DNA of 34,132 nt from Anaerolineae bacterium (GTDB lineage: Bacteria > Chloroflexota > Anaerolineae > Promineifilales > Promineifilaceae), in NCBI GenBank assembly GCA_019637635.1, contig JAHBVI010000071.1, positions 1 to 34,132 on the forward strand, in the 5' to 3' direction. Under the pieces are notes generated by a model that saw only the letters and a list, made by a program, of their open reading frames with translations, did no database searches and was not told the origin of the DNA. Made by a program: the position numbers and the translations under genes. Each line of letters begins with the position of its first letter. The first letter of the stretch is position 1. Below, in pieces: positions 24,346-31,974 of the stretch.

Positions 24346-25614
24346 CTATTCATTCCCTGCCATTTGATGGTTTGTAGTGATTGAAAGGGGAGGGGGTGAA
24401 CCATAATTCCACATCTGACACATGCGGTTCCAGTCTACGGCCGTTAACAAAGGTTCATCTGGATCACGGCTGGCATGGGCATCAAATAGCAAGTTAATCA
24501 CCTGTAACAAGCGACGCGGCGATTGGTCTCCTGTTTGAATGATCATCTCTTCCAACCTTCCGGCAATATCCTGGCTGGCAATGGTGTTCAACCCGGTAAT
24601 CCGACTGCCTGCACTACGAAACCTGTGTTCGATGATGGTGTGCAACGCCTCTGGATGATTCCATTGCATTATGGCAGAGAGCGTTTGTGGGGTCAACCAC
24701 CCCAGGGAAGTTGCCAGATTATTGACATGATTTTGCCAGCGTTCTGGTAAAAATAGTTTGGGGTAAATAGGGATTGGCGGGTTGAGTGTACGTAACACAT
24801 GCAGCAAAGTAGTCAGATGATCTTCCAGGTTGAGTCGCTGCCTCTTACTACTGTCAACCACATCTACCAAAAAATAACTCTGTCCAAATCCCAGACTTTT
24901 GGCTAAAGACAATCCTTCATAGAATTGCTCCTGTCCAATGTTAACGACAGAGGGGATATTGTTTTCCAGAGCAATGAGTTGTTGCCAGAATGAGAGGCGT
25001 TCTGCCGTGAGCGGCGTGTAGCGAACGACGGCCCGTTTCCATGTTGTCCACCAGACAGGGGAGATGCCCGTCACGGTATTGGGTTGGAAGCGTTCCAGGT
25101 GCAGGCGCAGGTTACGGCCGTAATGTGGAATTGCCGCATACCAAAACCGTGCCAGCCGTTCTGTCATGTGGGCATCAAGCGGCGGCATGGTATGAAACTG
25201 CTCCATCACCTGCACAAATAAATCAGTGGCCAACGCTTGTGTTAATGACCGCCAGACGGCCGTCGCCTCATTCCCCGGCGCTTCTGTTTTGCCCACTGTG
25301 TATGTAACCGCTAACGTGCGATCAGGCGCCACCCGGCACTCCGCCTCTAGCGCATAACGTAACGTTGTTTTTCCACTACCGGCAGCGCCAAAAATAAAAA
25401 CCGGGTTCGCCTCTCGAATACGTTCCAGGATATTGTCATGGGGGGGAACTGTCGGCGGTGGCACAAAATAGGAAAAAAATGGCGGGTCTTCTGGTTTTGT
25501 TTTTAGCTCTAATTCGGCCGTAGCATAGGCAAAAGGATCATGGGTTAATTTAAGCGTCTGGGTAATAAAACGCTCACGCGGTGTTTGTTTGGGTGCAGTG
25601 GCTTGAGCAGTCAA
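24346..25614 (-). CDS. P-loop ATPase, first gene of the tight ATPase/radical SAM block
   Basis: 422 aa from TTG 25614, which has a GAGGT site upstream and no better ATG in frame. The N-terminal segment (THDPFAYATAELELK, then FFSYFVPPPT) precedes Walker A GAAGSGKTT (76-84). A strand SYFLVDVVD serves as a Walker B candidate near residue 240, and a lid-like tail follows (SPRRLLQVINLLFDAHASRDP). It lacks the TPRs and the EAD-like tail of its neighbours. It is probably an ATPase partner of the EAD7-like protein. Confidence 0.8.
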   Translation of the reverse strand: MTAQATAPKQTPRERFITQTLKLTHDPFAYATAELELKTKPEDPPFFSYFVPPPTVPPHDNILERIREANPVFIFGAAGSGKTTLRYALEAECRVAPDRTLAVTYTVGKTEAPGNEATAVWRSLTQALATDLFVQVMEQFHTMPPLDAHMTERLARFWYAAIPHYGRNLRLHLERFQPNTVTGISPVWWTTWKRAVVRYTPLTAERLSFWQQLIALENNIPSVVNIGQEQFYEGLSLAKSLGFGQSYFLVDVVDSSKRQRLNLEDHLTTLLHVLRTLNPPIPIYPKLFLPERWQNHVNNLATSLGWLTPQTLSAIMQWNHPEALHTIIEHRFRSAGSRITGLNTIASQDIAGRLEEMIIQTGDQSPRRLLQVINLLFDAHASRDPDEPLLTAVDWNRMCQMWNYGSPPPLSITTNHQMAGNE

Positions 25615-25808
25615 CGTGATATACCTCGCAAGGATATTTCAAAGGTATTGCCAATAAAAGTTTTTGGGAACGGCCGTCACCCAACCCTCTGTGCAGATAC
25701 CCTCCGATAATATGAGTGGTCACTGAAATTATAGACCGCGTCACCTTCAACAAACGGACGTGAATCTAACAACTGTCTGACAAAATGGGGAAAACAAATA
25801 GAGGTGGC
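25615..25808 (-). other. 194-bp spacer with a candidate internal promoter
   Basis: A TATAAT (25728-25733, minus strand) has no convincing -35. The spacer holds one ACGGCCGT. It separates the winged-helix ATPase gene from the four-gene block and may allow separate transcription. Confidence 0.45.
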
Positions 25809-27113
25809 TCAAAGAATAAAATTTTCCAACCAATAACCCTGGTCACGGCGATTGTGTAGATAGATGTTTGTTTTGCCCTTAATGGGTTCTATCTTTTGGC
25901 GCAGGCGATTGGCAATGGTATTGAGATTGGCAACGCTGCCGGCAATTTGGTAAAGAGCCTCCGGCGCGGGATTGCCCCGTTTCTCAAACAACATTTTCAT
26001 CATCTCAAATGGCTGGTTTTCCAGAGGAATAAATTGGGGGCCGCGCCACAAACCCTGCTTTTTCCCATCCAGGCGCAGGTGAACGTGCCGTTTGTAATAG
26101 GTATAAACGGCCGTCTCCTCATCCTGTGCTATCCCCCCGCCCCCTGCCTGCAAATGCAACAATGTCTCCGCCCAATTCAGCCAACCGGCCAACGTTTCCG
26201 CCCCATACAGGGTCGTCATTTCTTGTTGGGCGCGCACCAACACGGCCGTATCCGCCAATAACTCAATGGTATGGACACGGCCGTCGGTGGCGGCCTGCAC
26301 ATGGCGCGAAACAATCGTCTGCATGTCGGCAGCGGCATAGTCCAGCCGCATGGGATATAACCGGCCGCTTACACGTGGCAACACCTGGCCTTCAATGACA
26401 TCAGACTGCGGCAAAGCACTCCGCAACAACCAATCAGCATGTTCCCAAAAATCAAGACGGGAAAACAAATCGGTCAGATCGTCCCGAAATAGAGATGCCT
26501 CCATTTCGCTCAAATCAATAAGCAAGTTGATTTGGGTAAAACCTAGCAATTTTGCCAGTTCAGCGGCTTCGCCAATCTGCCCCCAAACATCACCTTCGCC
26601 GGTATCGGTGGGGTAAATGTCGGTAAATTGCAGCGGTATTTTTATCGGGGCCTGATGCGTTTGTTGCAGCCGCTGCGCCAGCCGCACAAGGGCACGACGG
26701 CCCAGATATTTTTCTACCAGCCAGGCCAGAAACTCGTGCTGCGTATCATTCAGATCATTCACAGCCAGAGTTTCGGGGTGAGCCTCCAAATAAGCCACAA
26801 TTTCCAACGCCAAAATTGACATAATCTGGCTGAGATGCTCTTTAGCCGGTGCTTTGGGGCGAGCGCCATGCGGCCAATGCACAGTCGGATAGCGCAAATG
26901 GAGCGTCCATTGCTGTGTCTGGCGCATCATATAGTCCAGCGCCACGCTTTTGCCATTTCCGGGCAGGCTGGTCACGGCCGTACTCCCCCCCGCCTGGGCA
27001 AAGTTCTCCACCGGCAACACCGGCAGAAAACAATGCGCCCACCATTGTTCATTTTGCTCTGGGGTGCGCATGGTCGGGGGCAAAAACGGCCAACGCTCGT
27101 AACTTTGTTCCAT
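25809..27113 (-). CDS. P-loop ATPase fused to a C-terminal winged-helix DNA-binding domain
   Basis: 434 aa from ATG 27113 (GAGAG upstream). A GTG at 27146 is only ~11 nt after a TATAAT (27158-27163 on the minus strand), so it would leave almost no leader. Walker A is SLPGNGKS (49-56) and the Walker B candidate is INLLIDLSEME. The last ~80 residues (LWRGPQFIPLENQPFEMMKM, then LNTIANRLRQKIEPIKGKTN and RRDQGYWLENF) look like an OmpR/Trans_reg_C-type winged helix, with DNA recognition near the NRLRQK helix. It could be an ATP-dependent regulator of the block downstream. It is divergent from the XRE-like gene. Confidence 0.8.
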   Translation of the reverse strand: MEQSYERWPFLPPTMRTPEQNEQWWAHCFLPVLPVENFAQAGGSTAVTSLPGNGKSVALDYMMRQTQQWTLHLRYPTVHWPHGARPKAPAKEHLSQIMSILALEIVAYLEAHPETLAVNDLNDTQHEFLAWLVEKYLGRRALVRLAQRLQQTHQAPIKIPLQFTDIYPTDTGEGDVWGQIGEAAELAKLLGFTQINLLIDLSEMEASLFRDDLTDLFSRLDFWEHADWLLRSALPQSDVIEGQVLPRVSGRLYPMRLDYAAADMQTIVSRHVQAATDGRVHTIELLADTAVLVRAQQEMTTLYGAETLAGWLNWAETLLHLQAGGGGIAQDEETAVYTYYKRHVHLRLDGKKQGLWRGPQFIPLENQPFEMMKMLFEKRGNPAPEALYQIAGSVANLNTIANRLRQKIEPIKGKTNIYLHNRRDQGYWLENFIL

Positions 27114-27157
27114 AAGATGACTCTCAAAAGCATCAACAGGCTGCACGGTACGGCCGT

Positions 27158-27163
27158 ATTATA
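27158..27163 (-). promoter_or_regulatory. -10 box for the winged-helix ATPase gene
   Basis: A perfect TATAAT on the minus strand leaves about a 37-nt leader before ATG 27113. The -35 is weak. Confidence 0.5.
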
Positions 27164-27288
27164 TGCCATTTACCCCTTTGACAGAAGGTTGTGAATTGCC
27201 ATCATTTATGTTAATATCTGCCCGCAGGTGGGAAAATAAGTGTGACCTGTTATAAGCAACGACATTCAGATCGGTTAAAAGTAACGTT

Positions 27289-27951
27289 ATGGCTAATCTT
27301 GATCCCAAACGAGCAAAAAAGTTAGGCGAGTTAATTCAAACTGCGCGCGAACACAGCGACCACACCCCGGCCGAATGTGCCCAAATTCTGGGCATTTCCC
27401 TGGCAGAATACGAACAGGCCGAAGCCGGTGAATACCCGGTCTCTTTGCCCCAACTTGAGGCGCTGGCAATTTTTTTCAAAGTCACCATGGGCTACTTTTG
27501 GGGCAGCGACTCCTTGCCCCAAGACCCGGCAGTAGATTACGAAGATATGATCACCCTGCGCAACCGGGTTATTGGCGTGTTGCTCAACCAACTACGGCTG
27601 CGGGCGCATCGCTCCCGCAAAGAAGCGGCCGAACACATCGGCGTCAGCGAGGCCGTGATTGAGGCGTATGAAATGGGGGACACGGCCGTGCCTTACCTCC
27701 ACCTGGAACAACTGGCCCGCTACCTGGATGGTTCGCTTTCGCTCTTCATGGAAGACACCCATGGCCCGCTGGCTCGCCACGAAACCCGCCAACAGTTGCT
27801 CAAACAATTTGACCGCATGACCCCAGAATTGCGCGCCTTCATCACCAACCCCGTCAACGCCAGCTATATGGAAACCGCCCGCAAACTCAGCCAGATGGAT
27901 GTGCGCCGCCTGCGCCAGATTGCCGAAGATTTGCTGGAAATAACTTTCTAA
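27289..27951 (+). CDS. XRE-like regulator with two helix-turn-helix domains
   Basis: 220 aa. Two HTH_3-like units are in tandem: residues ~6-72 (LGELIQTAREHSDHTPAECAQ then LGISLAEYEQAEAGEYPVS) and ~88-155 (NQLRLRAHRSRKEAAEHIGV then SEAVIEAYEMGDTAVPYLHL). A helical C-terminal tail follows, ending METARKLSQMDVRRLRQIAEDLLE. It is the only HTH regulator next to the ATPase/radical SAM block and is divergent from it, so it is a candidate controller. No Shine-Dalgarno is evident before the ATG. Confidence 0.88.
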   Translation: MANLDPKRAKKLGELIQTAREHSDHTPAECAQILGISLAEYEQAEAGEYPVSLPQLEALAIFFKVTMGYFWGSDSLPQDPAVDYEDMITLRNRVIGVLLNQLRLRAHRSRKEAAEHIGVSEAVIEAYEMGDTAVPYLHLEQLARYLDGSLSLFMEDTHGPLARHETRQQLLKQFDRMTPELRAFITNPVNASYMETARKLSQMDVRRLRQIAEDLLEITF

Positions 27952-27956
27952 AATGG

Positions 27957-28019
27957 CTGGAGATTGGAGATTAGAGATTGGGCAATCTCCAATCTCTAAT
28001 CTCTAATCTCTAATCTCTC
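27957..28019. repeat. Palindromic tandem island (GGAGATTAGAGATTGG units)
   Basis: Direct GGAGATTGGAGATTAGAGA units are followed by inverted AATCTCTAATCTC units, ending 2 nt before the TPR gene's ATG. It is the same unit family as 4083-4140. Confidence 0.85.
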
Positions 28020-28021
28020 TT

Positions 28022-28564
28022 ATGACCACCCCCACCGCCGACCAACTCAAAACCCAGGGTTTGGCTCTCTTCCAACAAGGCAAAAAGGATGAGGCGCTGG
28101 TGGTGTTTGAAACGGCCGTCACCGCCTACGCCCAAGAGGGGAACGAAGACGGCCGTGCTGAAATGCTCAACAACATCGGCGTCATCCAGCGCGTCAAAGG
28201 GAACAACCGGGCCGCCATTGCCGCCCTCAGCGAAGCCGGCGAGATATTCTCCCAACTGGGCAACACCGACAAACAGGCGCAAACCCTGGCCAACCTGGCC
28301 GATCTTTACGCTTTCAACAAACAACAAGACCAGGCCGCCCGCTGTTACAGCGAAGCCGCCGCCCTTTTTGCTCAACTTAACCAGCGCCAAAAACAAAGCC
28401 AGGTCCTCCGCACCTACAGCCTGATGCGCCTGAAACAGGGGCAATGGCTGGAAGCCATGCTGCGCATGGAAGAAAGCCTCACCGTCCGTCCCCACCTCGG
28501 CCCCCTGCGCTGGGCCTTCCGCGTCCTCCTCCGCTTCACCCTCAGCCTCTTTGGCGTTCGCTGA
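28022..28564 (+). CDS. TPR-repeat protein
   Basis: 180 aa. About three TPR units cover residues 8-150 (e.g. GRAEMLNNIGVIQRVKGNNR, AQTLANLADLYAFNKQQDQA). The C-terminus ends in a hydrophobic-basic stretch (WAFRVLLRFTLSLFGVR) that could bind a membrane. The ATG abuts a hairpin island and has no Shine-Dalgarno. Probably a protein-protein interaction scaffold; partner unknown. Confidence 0.75.
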   Translation: MTTPTADQLKTQGLALFQQGKKDEALVVFETAVTAYAQEGNEDGRAEMLNNIGVIQRVKGNNRAAIAALSEAGEIFSQLGNTDKQAQTLANLADLYAFNKQQDQAARCYSEAAALFAQLNQRQKQSQVLRTYSLMRLKQGQWLEAMLRMEESLTVRPHLGPLRWAFRVLLRFTLSLFGVR

Positions 28565-28576
28565 CCGCCGCCAACC

Positions 28577-28764
28577 TAGGGCGATTGCATACTCCCTGAA
28601 AAGGCAGATAAATCTGTACCAACAAAAGGCAAAGTCGGCCTTCGCCGACTAAAACCCGGTGGATACCAGCCCACGAAGTGCCTGCCCTGAACCTGGTGAA
28701 GGGTGGGCTTTGCTGTTTGTAGCCGCGATTTCAATCGCCGGGAATTGAGTATGCAATCGCCCTA
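28577..28764. mobile_element. MITE-like element with 18-bp terminal inverted repeats
   Basis: TAGGGCGATTGCATACTC (28577-28594) and its perfect inverted copy (28747-28764) flank 152 bp with no plausible gene. Internal hairpins include AGTCGGCCTTCGCCGACT and a CCTGAACCTGGTGAAGG stretch. No target-site duplication was recognised. It fills most of the ~320-bp gap between the TPR gene and aspS; nothing else gene-like is seen there. Confidence 0.5.
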
Positions 28765-28829
28765 CCGCCAACCACCTGCCACTAGCAACCCCCATTGCCA
28801 CATGATAAAATTCGCGGAATTTGCCTCAG

Positions 28830-28852
28830 AGCGCAAATTAACAATTTGCGCT
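28830..28852. repeat. Perfect inverted repeat upstream of aspS
   Basis: AGCGCAAATT, AAC loop, AATTTGCGCT: 10-bp arms, 33 nt before the aspS ATG. It could be an operator or leader hairpin. A TAAAAT (28806-28811) lies just upstream. Confidence 0.65.
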
Positions 28853-28884
28853 ACAGGCTGCAAAATAAAGGGAAGAGAAACAAC

Positions 28885-30657
28885 ATGCTAAAAACACACA
28901 GTTGTGGGGAGCTACGTCTGGAACATGCCGGGCAGACCGTCACCCTGGCCGGGTGGGTCAACCGGCGGCGCGACATGGGCGGCGTCATCTTTATTGACCT
29001 GCGTGACCGGCTGGGCAAATGCCAGGTGGTTATTGATTCGGGCCGCACCGCTGATGGCTTCAAACTGGCGGAACAGGTGCGCGGCGAATACGTGCTGCAA
29101 ATCAAGGGCAGGGTGTCGCCACGGCCGTCCGGCCAGGAAAACACCAATCTACCCACCGGCGCTATTGAAGTGCTGGCCGAAGAAGTAGTTATCCTTAATC
29201 CGGCCAAGACGCCGCCGTTTTTGATTGACCGCGACGAAAACGTAGACGAAAGCCTGCGCCTGAAATACCGTTACCTCGATTTGCGCCGCGAACGCTTGCA
29301 GCGCAACCTCACCATCCGCCACAAAGCGATCAAATTCATCCGCGACTTTCTGGATGAACGCGGTTTTCTGGAAGTGGAAACGCCCATCCTGTTCAAAAGT
29401 ACACCGGAAGGAGCGCGGGACTATCTGGTGCCCAGCCGGGTACATCCGGGCAAATTTTACGCCCTGCCACAAAGCCCGCAGCAGTTGAAACAATTGCTCA
29501 TGGTGGCCGGGTATGAACGCTATTTCCAGATCGCCCGCTGCTTCCGCGATGAAGATTTGCGCGCCGACCGCCAGCCAGAGTTTACCCAACTGGACATGGA
29601 GATGAGCTTCGTCTCCCGTGACGATGTGCTGGACTTGATTGAAGCGTTGATGATCGGCATGGTGCAACACACCAGCCTGGTGCCGCTGGCGTATGACATA
29701 TTCCCCCGCCTGAGCTACCACGACGCGATGAACCGCTTTGGCACCGACCGCCCCGACCTGCGCTATGGCCTGGAACTGACCGAAATCAGTGACCTGGTAG
29801 CCAACAGCGCCTTCCGCGTCTTTGCCGAAAATGTGGCCGTCGGCAAGCCGGTAAAAGCGATTTGCGCTCCTGGCTGCGGCGATTACAGCCGCAAGCAGTT
29901 AACCGACCTGGAAGAGTTAGCTAAAACAGCCGGGGCCAAGGCGCTGGCCTATTTAGCCATTCACCCGGAGACGGGCGAGATTCGCGGCCCTATTGCCAAG
30001 TTTTTCACGGTAGAGCAGTTGATTGCCATTACCGAGCGGATGGGGGCGGGCAATGGCGACCTGATTCTCATTTCCAGCGATGAGAAGCGTATTGTCCATG
30101 CGGTGTTGGGCACATTGCGCGAGGAAATGGGCACACGGTTGGGGCTGAAGGACAAAAAGGAACTGGCCTTTTGTTGGGTGGTGGATTTCCCGTTATTTGA
30201 AGAGGTGATGGAGGATGGGCATTATGCGCCCAGCCATCATATGTTCACCTCGCCGAAGCGGGAGCAAATTCCGCTGCTGGATACGGACCCCGGCCAGGTG
30301 CTGAGCGAGCAGTATGACCTTGTATGCAATGGGTTTGAGGTGGCGGGTGGCAGTATTCGGATTCACGAACGGCCGTTGCAGCGCAAAATTATGGAACTCA
30401 TCGGCTTCTCCTGGGAAGAGGCCGAATCTCAATTTGGGCATATGCTGGAAGCATTTGAGTATGGCGCGCCGCCGCACGGGGGCATTGCCCCCGGCATTGA
30501 CCGGCTGGTGGCCCTCATGTGCGGCGAACCCAATATCCGCGAAGTGATGGCCTTCCCCAAAACCGCCCAGGCCACCGACCTCATGTCAGACACCCCTTCC
30601 ACGGTTGCCAAAAAGCAGTTGGATGAGTTACAGATTGCGCTGGCCTTAAGACAGTAA
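28885..30657 (+). CDS. aspS: Aspartyl-tRNA synthetase
   Basis: 590 aa from ATG 28885, preceded by AAGGGAAGAGA; the longer in-frame ATG at 28795 would translate the upstream palindrome and is rejected. The N-terminal OB anticodon-binding domain begins TVTLAGWVNRRRDMGG. The class II core has YFQIARCFRDEDLRADRQPEFTQLDMEMSF and a motif 3 region GGIAPGIDRLVALMCGEPNIREV. A GAD-like insertion domain lies between, so this is the bacterial type. The residue after RRRD is Met, unlike the His common in non-discriminating enzymes, but specificity for tRNA-Asp alone is not proven. Confidence 0.97.
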   Translation: MLKTHSCGELRLEHAGQTVTLAGWVNRRRDMGGVIFIDLRDRLGKCQVVIDSGRTADGFKLAEQVRGEYVLQIKGRVSPRPSGQENTNLPTGAIEVLAEEVVILNPAKTPPFLIDRDENVDESLRLKYRYLDLRRERLQRNLTIRHKAIKFIRDFLDERGFLEVETPILFKSTPEGARDYLVPSRVHPGKFYALPQSPQQLKQLLMVAGYERYFQIARCFRDEDLRADRQPEFTQLDMEMSFVSRDDVLDLIEALMIGMVQHTSLVPLAYDIFPRLSYHDAMNRFGTDRPDLRYGLELTEISDLVANSAFRVFAENVAVGKPVKAICAPGCGDYSRKQLTDLEELAKTAGAKALAYLAIHPETGEIRGPIAKFFTVEQLIAITERMGAGNGDLILISSDEKRIVHAVLGTLREEMGTRLGLKDKKELAFCWVVDFPLFEEVMEDGHYAPSHHMFTSPKREQIPLLDTDPGQVLSEQYDLVCNGFEVAGGSIRIHERPLQRKIMELIGFSWEEAESQFGHMLEAFEYGAPPHGGIAPGIDRLVALMCGEPNIREVMAFPKTAQATDLMSDTPSTVAKKQLDELQIALALRQ

Positions 30658-30745
30658 GCAGTAAGCAGTAAGCAGTGAACAGTGAGCGGTTAACCCACTG
30701 CTTACTGTTCACCGCTCACTGCTGACTGTAACCCTTTCACCGCTC
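30655..30745. repeat. Palindromic tandem island at the aspS 3' end (CAGTAAG/CAGTGAG units)
   Basis: Repeats of CAGTAAG begin inside the aspS stop (CAG TAA) and are answered by inverted CTTACTG/CTCACTG units. It is the same family as 17816-17874 and 16730-16776. Confidence 0.85.
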
Positions 30746-30767
30746 ACTTTCCTCTCAGAAAAGCTGG

Positions 30768-30820
30768 TTGACATTTATGACGCAGTGTGTTATATTTTGC
30801 TTATGATGCACTGCGTCATA
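30768..30820 (+). promoter_or_regulatory. Phasin promoter with two operator dyads
   Basis: TTGACA (30768-30773), exactly 17 nt, TATATT (30791-30796). Two 19-bp dyads overlap it: TATGACGCAGTGTGTTATA (30776-30794, covering the spacer and most of the -10) and TATGATGCACTGCGTCATA (30802-30820, around the start site). Their outer arms also form a perfect 12-bp inverted repeat. This is a likely repressor site. Confidence 0.7.
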
Positions 30821-30873
30821 AAAATTTTAACCGTAACCTGCCCTGTGGCAGAGAAATAATTTGGAGGCAAATC

Positions 30874-31284
30874 ATGACTGAGACAATTGAATTCACCGAA
30901 ATGGAAGAAAAAGGAAACGTCGTTTTAGAAAACGCGCGTAAGGTTTATCTGCTTGGTTTAGGCACGGCTTCTTACACCGTCTCTGTGACCACCGATACCG
31001 TGAAAAATGCCCGCACCAACGTGGGTGATTTCTCCACCAAAATGTTGGAGCGCGGCGAGAAACTGGAAAAAGATACCCGCGAAAACGTGAACAAACAACG
31101 GCAAGCCCGTGAGAAGAGCATCCGCAATACCCAGAAGCGGCTGGAAAAAGAGTTTAGCAAGCGCATGGAATCCCTGCTGCACGCCATGAACATTCCTTCC
31201 AAGAATGACATCAACAGCCTGAGTACCAAAGTGACCAAGCTGAACAAGAAAGTGGAAGAGATGAGTAAACCCGCCGTTCAGTAA
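30874..31284 (+). CDS. Phasin-like protein (PhaF/PhaI type)
   Basis: 136 aa from ATG 30874, with GGAGG 7 nt upstream. A YLLGLGTASYTVSVTTDTVKN segment typical of PhaF-like phasins precedes a long charged helix rich in Glu/Lys/Arg (50-105). It ends in a NIPSKNDINSLSTKVTKLNK module shared with the next two genes. Phasins coat polyhydroxyalkanoate granules and control their size. No PHA synthase lies in the window, so a granule or other hydrophobic-surface role is inferred. It is controlled by the dyad promoter upstream. Confidence 0.8.
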   Translation: MTETIEFTEMEEKGNVVLENARKVYLLGLGTASYTVSVTTDTVKNARTNVGDFSTKMLERGEKLEKDTRENVNKQRQAREKSIRNTQKRLEKEFSKRMESLLHAMNIPSKNDINSLSTKVTKLNKKVEEMSKPAVQ

Positions 31285-31311
31285 GCGGAAAGCAGTAAAC
31301 AGTGAGCAGTT

Positions 31312-31343
31312 AAGAAGCAGGCCATAAGCCTGCTTCTTTTTTT
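31312..31343 (+). terminator. Intrinsic terminator after the phasin-like gene
   Basis: AAGAAGCAGGC (31312-31322) pairs with GCCTGCTTCTT (31328-31338), 5-nt loop, then TTTTT. Confidence 0.9.
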
Positions 31344-31379
31344 ATGCGGCGCGGGTATACTTAACAGGGTGATTATGTA

Positions 31380-31400
31380 GGGCGATTTTCCAAATCGCCC
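31380..31400. repeat. Short GGGCGATTT hairpin
   Basis: GGGCGATTT and AAATCGCCC flank a 3-nt loop, 20 nt before the second phasin-like gene. It is the TAGGCGATT-type island family. Confidence 0.65.
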
Positions 31401-31421
31401 ATCATTTTAGAGGGTAGATAA

Positions 31422-31811
31422 ATGAGCGAAGATGTTATTGTTGTTGAAGAAGAAATTGTAGAGATCACGGCCGTAACCCCCGCAGAAACGTCACGCCGGT
31501 TGGTAATGGCGGGTATTGGCGCCGCTGTCGTTGTCGGCGGCGCGGTGAAAGCGCGCATGAGCCGGTTAATGGAATCTGACGAAACAGAGCCAGAAGCAGC
31601 GTCCTCACAAACACGCCGCCGGTTGCCAAATCCGGTGAATTCCCTGCTGGTGCGCCTGAACGTGCCTACCAAAACGGACATTGATGCCCTAAACAGCCAG
31701 GTATCGGCCCTTTTGGACAAGATAGAGGCGCTGCAAGAATTGGAGGAGCAACGGCCGTTGCCCGCCGCCACAGAGAATTCAGAAGTTGAGGAAATGGGAG
31801 ATCTATCCTGA
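31422..31811 (+). CDS. Second phasin-like protein with membrane-like helix
   Basis: 129 aa. An acidic N-terminus (MSEDVIVVEEEIVEI) is followed by a hydrophobic helix (LVMAGIGAAVVVGGAV), a Ser/Thr-Arg linker, and the NVPTKTDIDALNSQVSALLD module (80-104) shared with its neighbours. Weak GAGGGT precedes the ATG. The hydrophobic helix suggests anchoring to a granule or membrane. Its TGA stop lies inside a CCTGAGCCTGTCGAAGG repeat. Confidence 0.7.
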   Translation: MSEDVIVVEEEIVEITAVTPAETSRRLVMAGIGAAVVVGGAVKARMSRLMESDETEPEAASSQTRRRLPNPVNSLLVRLNVPTKTDIDALNSQVSALLDKIEALQELEEQRPLPAATENSEVEEMGDLS

Positions 31812-31823
31812 GCCTGTCGAAGG
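31807..31823. repeat. CCTGAGCCTGTCGAAGG dispersed repeat
   Basis: This 17-mer (31807-31823), with flanking AT/AT extending its dyad, supplies the stop of the second phasin-like gene. A degenerate copy is at 28686-28702. The sequence is recognisable as a dispersed repeat of other bacterial genomes, recalled and not searched. Confidence 0.55.
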
Positions 31824-31856
31824 ATTAGGAGATCTGTCCCTCACCCTGATCTCCCT

Positions 31857-31907
31857 TTTGCATCCCCCACAATCCCGCTTATAATTCCTATGACGCACTG
31901 AATCATA
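31857..31907 (+). promoter_or_regulatory. phaR-like promoter with operator dyad
   Basis: TATAAT (31880-31885) with a TTTGCA -35 (17-nt spacer) or TTGCAT (16). Dyad TATGACGCACTGAATCATA (31889-31907) lies directly downstream, matching the two phasin-promoter dyads. Confidence 0.65.
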
Positions 31908-31914
31908 AAATAGT

Positions 31915-31954
31915 GTTGGTGGCCTGGGGCTGGTACTAGCCCCAGGCCACCAAC
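31915..31954 (+). other. 17-bp perfect hairpin in the phaR-like leader
   Basis: GTTGGTGGCCTGGGGCT (31915-31931) and its inverted copy (31938-31954) flank a 6-nt loop, downstream of the promoter and 20 nt before ATG 31975. No T-tract follows, so it is not an obvious terminator. It could affect translation or RNA stability. Confidence 0.8.
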
Positions 31955-31974
31955 TACCGGCTCAAGGAACGGCC

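Noticed and set aside
27178..27183. TTGACA as the -35 of the XRE-like gene
   Set aside because: No -10 box lies at a suitable distance (the nearest candidates are more than 22 nt away).
28795..28884. Upstream start for aspS
   Set aside because: The extra 30 residues translate a palindrome; ATG 28885 has a ribosome site and gives the normal length.
30655..30745. CRISPR-like array
   Set aside because: Units are contiguous, imperfect and mirrored, with no unique spacers of constant length and no cas genes in the window.
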